Shown: piece by piece, positions 7,024 through 13,847 of the stretch
How positions within the stretch are numbered: the stretch's first letter is position 1
Layout of the letters: each line of letters opens with the position of its first letter
Origin: JABWBR01 sp036741235
GTDB lineage: Bacteria > Bacteroidota > Bacteroidia > Chitinophagales > Saprospiraceae
Direction of reading: 5' to 3'
Assembly: GCA_036741235.1 (NCBI GenBank)
Contig: DAINSQ010000028.1
Span: 1 to 36,095 of the forward strand
DNA: 36,095 nt
Made by a program: the position numbers and the translations under genes
Notes under the pieces: model-generated
What the model saw: the letters and a program-made list of their open reading frames with translations, nothing else
Database searches by the model: none
Told to the model about the DNA's origin: nothing

Positions 7024-7031
7024 TACCTTTG
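7024..7031 (+). promoter_or_regulatory. Candidate -7 element TACCTTTG before the CPBP gene
   Basis: This is an exact match to the Bacteroidota TAnnTTTG consensus, 14 bp before the ATG at 7046 and just after the oxidoreductase stop. A TTG at 6996-6998 could be the -33 box, but the 25-bp spacer is longer than usual. If used, the mRNA leader would be under 10 nt. Confidence 0.35.
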
Positions 7032-7045
7032 CGGAAAAATTGCCC

Positions 7046-7993
7046 ATGGAGGAGTTCAAAGCGGAGGATTCCGAATTATTACCCGAACCGGATGAGTTGC
7101 CGGTAGCGGCGCCATCAAACGATTGGCCGCCGCCGTATATCCTCATTTTATTGCTCACCGCTGTACTCGTGGGTTCCGTCATGGGCGCCATGCTGGCCGA
7201 AGTGATATGCCGCTTGAACGATACAACGGTGGAGACCTTGCTTGGTGTATTAAACGCTGAAAGCCCTTTGGGCGACCGCAATCTGGCGCGTTGGGTGAAC
7301 GGTGCGGCCCACATCGCTACTTTTTCCCTGCCGGCCCTGTCTGTTGCGGTCATCTTGTACCGCCGCCGCTGGGCGCCGTTTCTGGGTATCCATACTTCGC
7401 CGGGTTTTCGCTACCTGGCAGCCGGCGTTTTATTGATCATCTGTTCGTTTCCCCTGGTACAGTGGTTGTATTGGTTTAACAAAACCTATATTCCCATGCC
7501 GGAGGCCTGGCGGCAGCTGGATAGTTCAACGCAGGATATGGTTGAGGCCCTGTTGGTGATGCAGAGCCCCGGAGAGTTCTGGCTATCCGTGTTTATTGTG
7601 GCCGTATTGCCGGCAATAGGGGAGGAGTTGTTATTCAGAGGCGTCATACAGCCGCAATTAGTGCGCTGGTTTAAGCGCCCGCATTTGGCTATTATCATGA
7701 CCGGACTGGTATTCAGCATTATCCATTTTCAGTTTGAAGGGTTTTTACCCCGCTTTGCACTTGGTGTTGTGCTCGGTTATCTGGCCTGGTGGGGTCAGAG
7801 CATATGGCCGGCCATCGTAGCGCATTTCGCATTCAACGGCGCACAGGTATTGGCGCAGTTTCTTTTCGCCGATGAGATCAACAAAACCATGCTGGAAGAA
7901 CAGGAACCCAATTTGTATATGGCTGGGGTATCAATAGTATTGGTGTTGGGTATCGGCCAATATTTAAAAACGTATAACTTGCAGCGCCAATAA
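7046..7993 (+). CDS. CPBP family intramembrane metalloprotease
   Basis: A 315-residue polytopic membrane protein. It has an acidic N-terminal segment (MEEFKAEDSELLPEPDE), about six to eight hydrophobic segments, and the CPBP (Abi) motifs: GEELLFRGVI with the EExxxR signature, a middle FSIIHF, and the C-terminal HFAFNGAQ. These supply the glutamate, arginine and histidine ligands of the Rce1-like active site in the membrane. The natural substrate is unknown. Family members cleave prenylated or bacteriocin-like peptides or act in regulation. The start at 7046 avoids overlap with the preceding gene, whereas an in-frame start at 6989 would overlap it by 19 bp. The gene heads a co-directional run with cdsA 6 bp downstream. 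Confidence 0.9.
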   Translation: MEEFKAEDSELLPEPDELPVAAPSNDWPPPYILILLLTAVLVGSVMGAMLAEVICRLNDTTVETLLGVLNAESPLGDRNLARWVNGAAHIATFSLPALSVAVILYRRRWAPFLGIHTSPGFRYLAAGVLLIICSFPLVQWLYWFNKTYIPMPEAWRQLDSSTQDMVEALLVMQSPGEFWLSVFIVAVLPAIGEELLFRGVIQPQLVRWFKRPHLAIIMTGLVFSIIHFQFEGFLPRFALGVVLGYLAWWGQSIWPAIVAHFAFNGAQVLAQFLFADEINKTMLEEQEPNLYMAGVSIVLVLGIGQYLKTYNLQRQ

Positions 7994-7999
7994 TTCGTC

Positions 8000-8830
8000 A
8001 TGCGAACATTAATCCAGCGAACCATTACAGGATTGTTTTTTACGGGTATTACCATCGGGGGGATTTACGCAAGCCCATACACTTTCATGGCTTTATTTGC
8101 GCTGGTATGCGTATTGTGTTTACGAGAATACCTGGGTATCGTGTTGGTAAAAGAGGCGCCGCAGCACAGTCTTCGGTTGGTGATGGGGTTTGTATTGGGT
8201 TTGGCGCCGCTGGCCATCAGTTGGTGGTCGGTATGGCCTGCAGAGAAGCCGGCCCGGTTGGACATAGCAGAAACGGCGCTGATTGTATTGATCATGGTTG
8301 CATTTGCTATCGAGATGTTCAGCAGGGCAGAGCGCCCGATAGAGGCGGTGGCCGCGCTGGCATTGGGCATGGTATACATTGGAGCGCCGTTTGCACTCTT
8401 AAACATGATTGCTTTTCAGGGTGGCGAATATCACCCGCATCTCATTTTCGGTTTATTGCTGCTCACCTGGATGAATGATACGGCAGCATACGTATTTGGC
8501 TCGCTGTGGGGAAAAAGGAAGTTATTTCCGCGTATTTCGCCCAAAAAAACCTGGGAAGGCACGCTGGGCGGCGTATTTTCCACGCTTTTGTTTTCGTGGG
8601 CCCTGGCCTATTGGTTTCCGGAGTGGAGCGCGGTGGATTGGCTGGTATTGGCGGCCATCGTGGCATTATTCGGTTCTTTGGGCGACCTGGTAGAATCCAT
8701 GCTCAAGCGCAGTTATCAGAAAAAAGACTCCAGCGGTTTGTTGCCTGGTCATGGAGGGTTGCTGGATCGCTTTGATTCTTTTATTTTTATGCTGCCTTTT
8801 GCAGCTGCTTATTTGTATTGGCTGACCTAA
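8000..8830 (+). CDS. cdsA: Phosphatidate cytidylyltransferase
   Basis: A 276-residue integral membrane protein with about seven to eight hydrophobic segments. It carries the CDP-alcohol cytidylyltransferase signature near the C-terminus: SMLKRSYQKKDSSGLLPGHG followed by GLLDRFD, preceded by GSLGDLVE and SPKKTWEGTLGG. It converts phosphatidic acid and CTP to CDP-diacylglycerol at the cytoplasmic membrane, the precursor of phosphatidylethanolamine and phosphatidylglycerol. It lies 6 bp after the CPBP gene and 13 bp before psd, so the three genes are probably co-transcribed. Psd acts two steps later in the same pathway. Confidence 0.95.
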   Translation: MRTLIQRTITGLFFTGITIGGIYASPYTFMALFALVCVLCLREYLGIVLVKEAPQHSLRLVMGFVLGLAPLAISWWSVWPAEKPARLDIAETALIVLIMVAFAIEMFSRAERPIEAVAALALGMVYIGAPFALLNMIAFQGGEYHPHLIFGLLLLTWMNDTAAYVFGSLWGKRKLFPRISPKKTWEGTLGGVFSTLLFSWALAYWFPEWSAVDWLVLAAIVALFGSLGDLVESMLKRSYQKKDSSGLLPGHGGLLDRFDSFIFMLPFAAAYLYWLT

Positions 8831-8843
8831 ATTGTTCTTCAAC

Positions 8844-9497
8844 ATGACTATTCACAAAGAAGGATATCGCATATTGGGTGTAGTGTTCGGCGCGCTTGTC
8901 ATTTTTTTGTTGTTGGTAAGCTGGCTGGCGTCTGCGTTATTGTTGGTAGCCGGTATAGCGGCGCTTGTTTTTTTTCTGTTAATTCTCCAGTTTTTTCGCC
9001 ATCCCCGGCGCGTAGTGCCGCGGATGGATGATAATATGGTATACGCCCCTGCCGATGGCAAGGTGGTGGTTATTGAAGAAGTTGAAGAACCTGAATACTT
9101 CAAAGACAGGCGTCTGCAGGTGTCCATCTTCATGTCGCCGTTAAACGTGCATGTCAACCGCAACCCGATTGGGGGGGTAGTGCGCTACAACGCGTATCAC
9201 CCCGGCAAATACCTGGTGGCCTGGCACCCCAAGTCTTCGACCGAAAACGAGCGCACCACCGTCGTGATCGACAATGGCAAGCGGCAAGTATTGCTGCGGC
9301 AAATTGCCGGCGCACTAGCCAAGCGTATTAAAAATTATCTAAATGAAGGTCAGCGCGTTACCCAGGGCAGCGAGATGGGCTTCATCTCATTTGGTTCGCG
9401 AGTTGACGTGTTATTGCCGTTGGATACGGCTGTACAAGTCAAAATCGGGGATGTGGTCAAGGGCAATTTGACGGTGATTGCGGAGCTAGCGGGTTGA
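8844..9497 (+). CDS. psd: Phosphatidylserine decarboxylase, short form
   Basis: A 217-residue proenzyme of the short (archaetidylserine decarboxylase-like) type. Two N-terminal membrane segments at about residues 10-50 are followed by PRMDDNMVYAPADGKV, a core FMSPLNVHVNRNP, and the self-cleavage site Gly184-Ser185 in FGSRVDV. Cleavage there creates the pyruvoyl cofactor on the alpha chain. It makes phosphatidylethanolamine from phosphatidylserine. The ATG at 8844 is preferred over a TTG at 8832. The stop TGA (9495-9497) is 5 bp before the dinB ATG. Confidence 0.93.
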   Translation: MTIHKEGYRILGVVFGALVIFLLLVSWLASALLLVAGIAALVFFLLILQFFRHPRRVVPRMDDNMVYAPADGKVVVIEEVEEPEYFKDRRLQVSIFMSPLNVHVNRNPIGGVVRYNAYHPGKYLVAWHPKSSTENERTTVVIDNGKRQVLLRQIAGALAKRIKNYLNEGQRVTQGSEMGFISFGSRVDVLLPLDTAVQVKIGDVVKGNLTVIAELAG

Positions 9498-9502
9498 CCG
9501 CT

Positions 9503-10564
9503 ATGCGGAAAATCATTCATATCGATATGGACGCGTTTTATGCGTCAGTAGAGCAACGCGACAACCCGGAGCTGCGCGGCAAACCCGTGGCGGTTGGCGG
9601 CGCGGGCAGGAGAGGGGTAGTGGCCTCGGCCAGTTATGAGGCCCGGCGATTCGGCGTTCGCTCTGCCATGCCGGGTATCACCGCGCAGCGTTTGTGTCCC
9701 GAGATTATTTTTGTCAAATCGCATTTTGAGACTTACCGCGAGGTATCGCGCCAAATTCGAGAGATTTTCCTGGAATATACCGATCTGGTGGAGCCCCTTT
9801 CGCTCGATGAAGCCTATCTTGATGTCACCGAAGCCAAAATGGGGCCTCCGTCGGCTACCCTGATTGCCGAAGAAATCCGCCGGCGCATCTTTGAGACTAC
9901 CGGACTGACGGCCTCCGCTGGCGTTTCTTTCAACAAGTTTTTGGCTAAAGTGGCTTCCGATATCAACAAACCCAATGGTATTAAGGTCATTACCCCGGAA
10001 GAAGCTTCCGCTTTTCTGGATGCCCTTCCGGTGGAAAAATTCCACGGCATCGGCAAAGTTACGGCCGAGCGCCTGCGCAAGATGGGCGTTGCTACCGGCG
10101 CCGACCTTAAAAAGTGGAGTGAAATCGAGTTGGTGCAGCGTTTCGGCAAAGCCGGCCGCCATTACTACCGCATTGTGCGCGCCGAAGATGAGCGACCGGT
10201 AGACCCCCGCCGGATTCGCAAGTCGATTGGCGCGGAGCGCACTTTTGAGGAGGATCTGAGCGACTTTGCCGTTATGAAGGAAAAACTGAGTTACCTGGCG
10301 GGTATCGTTCACGAATACATGGCCAAAACCGACAATTTTGGCCGTACGGTCACTGTCAAAATAAAAATGGCCGATTTCCGGCAAATCACCCGCTCCAAGT
10401 CATTCGGCGGCGAAGTGAGGCTGCTGGCCGACCTGGAGGCCGCCGCCCACGATTTGCTCGCCCACAACCGCGAAGAAATTACGAGTGTGCGACTGCTCGG
10501 CGTAGCAGTCTCCAACCTGGCCAAGGAGCACAGCGGCGAGGGTATTCAGCTGAAGCTGTTCTAG
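9503..10564 (+). CDS. dinB: DNA polymerase IV (Y family)
   Basis: A 353-residue translesion polymerase. Motif DMDAFYASVE places metal ligand Asp8 and the steric gate residue at about 12-13. The second catalytic motif is SLDEAYLDVT (Asp102-Glu103). SAGVSFNKFLAKVASD and the helix-hairpin-helix region (FHGIGKVTAERLRKMGV) follow, then the little-finger domain with a C-terminal QLKLF that resembles a beta-clamp binding peptide. It performs error-prone bypass synthesis on damaged DNA. The ATG at 9503 is chosen over a TTG at 9494 that would overlap psd. The TAG stop forms the outer edge of the hairpin shared with rluB. Confidence 0.95.
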   Translation: MRKIIHIDMDAFYASVEQRDNPELRGKPVAVGGAGRRGVVASASYEARRFGVRSAMPGITAQRLCPEIIFVKSHFETYREVSRQIREIFLEYTDLVEPLSLDEAYLDVTEAKMGPPSATLIAEEIRRRIFETTGLTASAGVSFNKFLAKVASDINKPNGIKVITPEEASAFLDALPVEKFHGIGKVTAERLRKMGVATGADLKKWSEIELVQRFGKAGRHYYRIVRAEDERPVDPRRIRKSIGAERTFEEDLSDFAVMKEKLSYLAGIVHEYMAKTDNFGRTVTVKIKMADFRQITRSKSFGGEVRLLADLEAAAHDLLAHNREEITSVRLLGVAVSNLAKEHSGEGIQLKLF

Positions 10565-10614
10565 CGGTCTGACCGTTGCCAACGGTTTAACGGCTGCCTG
10601 CCGTCAGACCGCTA
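10562..10614. terminator. Shared hairpin carrying both the dinB and rluB stop codons
   Basis: TAGCGGTCTGAC (10562-10573) is the exact reverse complement of GTCAGACCGCTA (10603-10614). The outer three bases of each arm are the TAG stop codons of dinB (plus) and rluB (minus). A smaller CCGTT/AACGG pair lies inside. There are no T-tracts, so termination may be Rho-dependent, or the element may be a repeat. GACCGCTAT also occurs at the dinB start (9496-9504). Confidence 0.65.
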
Positions 10615-11415
10615 TATGAAGTGTTTGAGCATAATCACTTCGCGTTGAGTCAGGCGGCGCCAGAAACCGCGGGGCAGGTCCTTTTTAGTGAGCCCCCCGT
10701 AATATACGCGGTCGAGTTTAACGACCTCATAACCCAGGTGTTCAAAGATACGGCGCACGATGCGGTTTTTGCCGATATGAATTTCCACGCCGACCTCATT
10801 TTTCGCAGCGCCTTCCACATAATCGATACCGTCTATCAGGGCAACGCCATCCTCCAGGGTAACTCCTGCCTTGATTTTATCGATATCGGCTTGGGGAATC
10901 GACTTATCGAGTACGACGTGATAGATTTTTTTTACTTTATGGCTGGGGTGAGCCAGTTTTTCGGCCAGGTCGCCGTCGTTGGTGAGTAGTAGCAGGCCGG
11001 TAGTATTGCGATCGAGGCGACCTACGGGGAATATGCGTTCTCTGACTTTGTCCTTAAGCAAATCCATCACCGTTCTGCGGCCCCGGTCGTCGCTCACTGT
11101 GGTGAGCACATCGCGGGGTTTATTCATGAGGATATATACCTTGCGGCCCTCGGGGCGGATAGCCTTGCCTTTGAAAGCGACTTTATCGGTTTCGTTTACC
11201 TCAAAGCCGGGCTCCGTAATTTTTTCGCCATTCACGGTAACCAGTCCATCGCGTACATATTCGATAGCCTGGCGGCGCGAGCAGATGCCGCAGTGGGCCA
11301 CGAATTTGTTGAGTCGCATAGGGTACTGCGATACTTTATCATGGTGTATCGATTCGCGGTTCCAGTTGCGTTTGGGTTTGGCGGTGGTCGTCTTTCGACG
11401 AGCGGGTCTTTTCAT
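10612..11415 (-). CDS. rluB: 23S rRNA-type pseudouridine synthase, RsuA/RluB family
   Basis: A 267-residue protein. A basic N-terminal extension (KRPARRKTTTAKPKRN) leads into an S4 RNA-binding domain (MRLNKFVAHCGICSRRQAIEYVRDGLVTVNG) at about residues 33-75. The RsuA/RluB catalytic domain follows with GRLDRNTTGLLLLTNDG, containing the catalytic aspartate. KNRIVRRIFEHLGYEVVKLDRVYYG is typical of RluB/RluE/RsuA. It modifies uridine in rRNA, most likely 23S. The exact target cannot be decided from sequence alone. It is convergent with dinB and divergent from the GDP-mannose gene. Confidence 0.9.
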   Translation of the reverse strand: MKRPARRKTTTAKPKRNWNRESIHHDKVSQYPMRLNKFVAHCGICSRRQAIEYVRDGLVTVNGEKITEPGFEVNETDKVAFKGKAIRPEGRKVYILMNKPRDVLTTVSDDRGRRTVMDLLKDKVRERIFPVGRLDRNTTGLLLLTNDGDLAEKLAHPSHKVKKIYHVVLDKSIPQADIDKIKAGVTLEDGVALIDGIDYVEGAAKNEVGVEIHIGKNRIVRRIFEHLGYEVVKLDRVYYGGLTKKDLPRGFWRRLTQREVIMLKHFI

Positions 11416-11493
11416 AAAATTGGTATTCAGCGTAATGAAGGGGCGAAATTACGTAAAACTAACGGCGAAAATTAGGATAAGCGGCGCTATCAT

Positions 11494-11503
11494 CGCAATT
11501 TTG
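11494..11503 (+). promoter_or_regulatory. Possible relaxed -7 element CGCAATTTTG before the GDP-mannose gene
   Basis: CAATTTTG is one mismatch from TAnnTTTG and ends 27 bp before the ATG at 11531. The same decamer CGCAATTTTG occurs at 16771-16780, 43 bp before the mscS start. The recurrence at similar distances suggests a relaxed promoter element. No -33 box stands out. Confidence 0.25.
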
Positions 11504-11530
11504 TAGCAATAACAATACTATTTGCTCAAA

Positions 11531-12619
11531 ATGACCAAAACTACTGCTACTTATGTGGCCATCATGGCGGGGGGAGTAGGTTCCCGTTTCTGGCCGGCCA
11601 GCCGCGCATCGAAACCCAAACAATTTCTGGACATCCTTGGCGTAGGTAAATCGCTGCTTCAACTGACCTACGAGCGTTTCCTGCACTTGTGTCCTGCCGA
11701 GCATATTTTTATCGTCACCAACGGCATATACCGCGATCTGGTCAAAGCGCAATTACCTGATCTGACTGACAACCAGATTCTTTGCGAGCCTTCTCGCAAC
11801 AATACGGCCCCCTGTATCGCCTATGCGGCTATGAAAATACAGGGCCTCGACCCCGATGCCAATATGATCGTGGCGCCATCCGACCACGTTATTCTTCAGG
11901 AAGGCGCTTTTCTGGAGGCGTTGCGGGCGGGATTGGCTTTTACCGCCGCTCACGATGCATTGCTCACATTGGGCATCCAACCCAGCCGCCCGGATACCGG
12001 TTACGGCTATATTCATTTTGAGCGGGAAGCGGTGGAAGGCAGGGTACACGCTGTGCGCCAATTTACCGAAAAACCGCCGCTGGAACAAGCCCGGGCTTTT
12101 GTGACAAGCGGCGATTACCTCTGGAATGCAGGTATTTTTGTCTGGCGTGTGAAAAGCGTGCTCGAAGCGTTCCGGCATCACGCCGCGGCCATCTATGATA
12201 TTCTGAGCGAAGGCCGCAATGCATACAATACGCCTGCGGAACAGGCGTTTATAAACACATATTACCCTGCTACCCCTAATATTTCGGTCGACTTTGCCAT
12301 CATGGAAAAGGCGACCAACGTATACACTATCCCTTCATCATTTGGTTGGTCGGATTTGGGCACCTGGGCATCATTGTATGCCGAATCATCCAAAGACGAA
12401 TACAACAACACTGTTTTGGCGTCGCCCCATATGCTGTCGCAAACCGCTAATTGCCTGATTAAAGCGAAGCCTGGCAAGTTGTTGGTTATTAATGGATTGG
12501 ATAATTATATCGTCGTTGACGAACCCGATGCGTTGTTAATTTACCCCAAAGACAAAGAACAGGAAATCAAAAATGTGACGGAATCCGTCAAGCAACAACT
12601 TGGCGACCGTTATTTGTAA
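11531..12619 (+). CDS. manC: Mannose-1-phosphate guanylyltransferase
   Basis: A 362-residue nucleotidyltransferase with the signature IMAGGVGSRFWPASRASKPK at the N-terminus (GTP binding and catalysis). VAPSDH at about residue 120, TGYGYIHFE, FTEKP, YLWNAGIFVW and SFGWSDLGTW are also present. It makes GDP-mannose from mannose-1-phosphate and GTP in the cytoplasm for cell-surface polysaccharide and GDP-fucose synthesis. It lacks the C-terminal isomerase domain of bifunctional forms. The ATG at 11531 is preferred over a TTG at 11522. It is followed after 7 bp by a glycosyltransferase gene, so both probably form one operon. Confidence 0.95.
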   Translation: MTKTTATYVAIMAGGVGSRFWPASRASKPKQFLDILGVGKSLLQLTYERFLHLCPAEHIFIVTNGIYRDLVKAQLPDLTDNQILCEPSRNNTAPCIAYAAMKIQGLDPDANMIVAPSDHVILQEGAFLEALRAGLAFTAAHDALLTLGIQPSRPDTGYGYIHFEREAVEGRVHAVRQFTEKPPLEQARAFVTSGDYLWNAGIFVWRVKSVLEAFRHHAAAIYDILSEGRNAYNTPAEQAFINTYYPATPNISVDFAIMEKATNVYTIPSSFGWSDLGTWASLYAESSKDEYNNTVLASPHMLSQTANCLIKAKPGKLLVINGLDNYIVVDEPDALLIYPKDKEQEIKNVTESVKQQLGDRYL

Positions 12620-12626
12620 GGGTACT

Positions 12627-13805
12627 ATGAGAAAAAAAACGATTGCCATTGTGGACAATTCCACCTGGAATATCTACAATTTCAGGTTGGGATTGATCAA
12701 ACAACTCAAGGCTACCGGTTATGACGTGATCGTTATTGCCCCGGTTGACGAGTACATCCACTACCTCAACGAAAGCGGTATTGTACGTCATATACCATTG
12801 CGCTACCTGGCGCCGCAAAGCAATAACTCCCTTCGCGACCTGGCGCTGGTGGTGGAGTTGTGGGATATTTACCGCCGGGAGAAACCCGACCTTATTTTGC
12901 ACTACACTATCAAGCCCAATATTTTCGGCAATCTTGCGGCCTGGTTGGCCGGCGTCAAATCTATGTCTACAATTACGGGTTTGGGTTACACCTTTCTGCA
13001 CCGCAACCTGATCAACAGGATGGTGCCCGCATTATACCGGCTGGCTTTCAAATATGCGCGCCGCGTCATTTTTTACAATAGCGAAGATTTTCATTTATTT
13101 ATAAAAAAAGGCATCATTAACCCCCAGAAAGGGCATATCATTCCCGGCTCGGGCGTGAACGTCAACCACTTCAGGCCGCTGCCCCTGCCCGATGAACCGA
13201 ATTTTGTATTTCTTTTTATCGGCAGGTTGTTATACGACAAGGGCCTGGCCGAATTTGTAGAAGCCGCCAGGCAGATCAGGCGGCAATACCCGCAGGCGGA
13301 ATGTTGGGTCATCGGCGAAATCAACGCCAAAAACCCGGCGGCGGTGAGCAAAGAGGATATGCTGCGCTGGATGGAAGACCAGCATATTCGCTATTGGGGG
13401 GTGGCCGCCGACGTGCGCCAGTATATCAAAAAAGCGCACGTGGTAGTGTTGCCCTCCTACCGAGAAGGCGTTCCCCGATCTATTCTGGAGGCAATGGCCA
13501 TGGGCAAACCCATTATTACGACCGATGTGGCAGGATGTCGCGATACCGTCAAAGCCGGCCTCAACGGCTTCCTCGTGCCGCCTGCCGATGCCGGCGCCCT
13601 GGCCCGGGCAATGCGCAAAGCGCTGCAGTTATCGCCAGAAGCCTATGCCGCCATGGGTGAATTCAGCCGGCAGATCGCCCTCAGCGAATTCGACGAAAAA
13701 ATTATTACCCACCACTATATCAGCGTAATCAGCGCTATTTTGCACCGGCGGGCCAAAAGCAGACAGCTCGTTGCGAATTATGGGGCGAGCAGTTTGGATA
13801 TATAA
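12627..13805 (+). CDS. Glycosyltransferase family 4
   Basis: A 392-residue GT-B protein. The N-terminal acceptor half (KKTIAIVDNSTWNIYNFRLG) and the linking segment IIPGSGVNVNHF precede the donor-binding half FIGRLLYDKGLAEFVEAA. This ends in the EX7E motif EGVPRSILE within LPSYREGVPRSILEAMAMGK. It resembles the PglA-like enzymes that add hexose or N-acetylhexosamine to lipid-linked oligosaccharides at the inner membrane. The acceptor is not determinable. It starts 7 bp after manC and is probably transcribed with it, which links it to surface glycan assembly. Its 3' end converges on the regulator gene across a 42-bp gap. Confidence 0.88.
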   Translation: MRKKTIAIVDNSTWNIYNFRLGLIKQLKATGYDVIVIAPVDEYIHYLNESGIVRHIPLRYLAPQSNNSLRDLALVVELWDIYRREKPDLILHYTIKPNIFGNLAAWLAGVKSMSTITGLGYTFLHRNLINRMVPALYRLAFKYARRVIFYNSEDFHLFIKKGIINPQKGHIIPGSGVNVNHFRPLPLPDEPNFVFLFIGRLLYDKGLAEFVEAARQIRRQYPQAECWVIGEINAKNPAAVSKEDMLRWMEDQHIRYWGVAADVRQYIKKAHVVVLPSYREGVPRSILEAMAMGKPIITTDVAGCRDTVKAGLNGFLVPPADAGALARAMRKALQLSPEAYAAMGEFSRQIALSEFDEKIITHHYISVISAILHRRAKSRQLVANYGASSLDI

Positions 13806-13847
13806 TTGAGCGCCATCATTATACTCACCTATACTCAACCGCGAAAC

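Noticed and set aside
8832..8844. TTG starts upstream of the ATG in psd, dinB and manC
   Set aside because: In each case a normal ATG 9-12 bp downstream gives the family N-terminus and avoids or reduces overlap.
9545..10384. A 279-codon minus-strand frame opposite dinB
   Set aside because: It is a shadow of dinB, which has all Y-family polymerase motifs.
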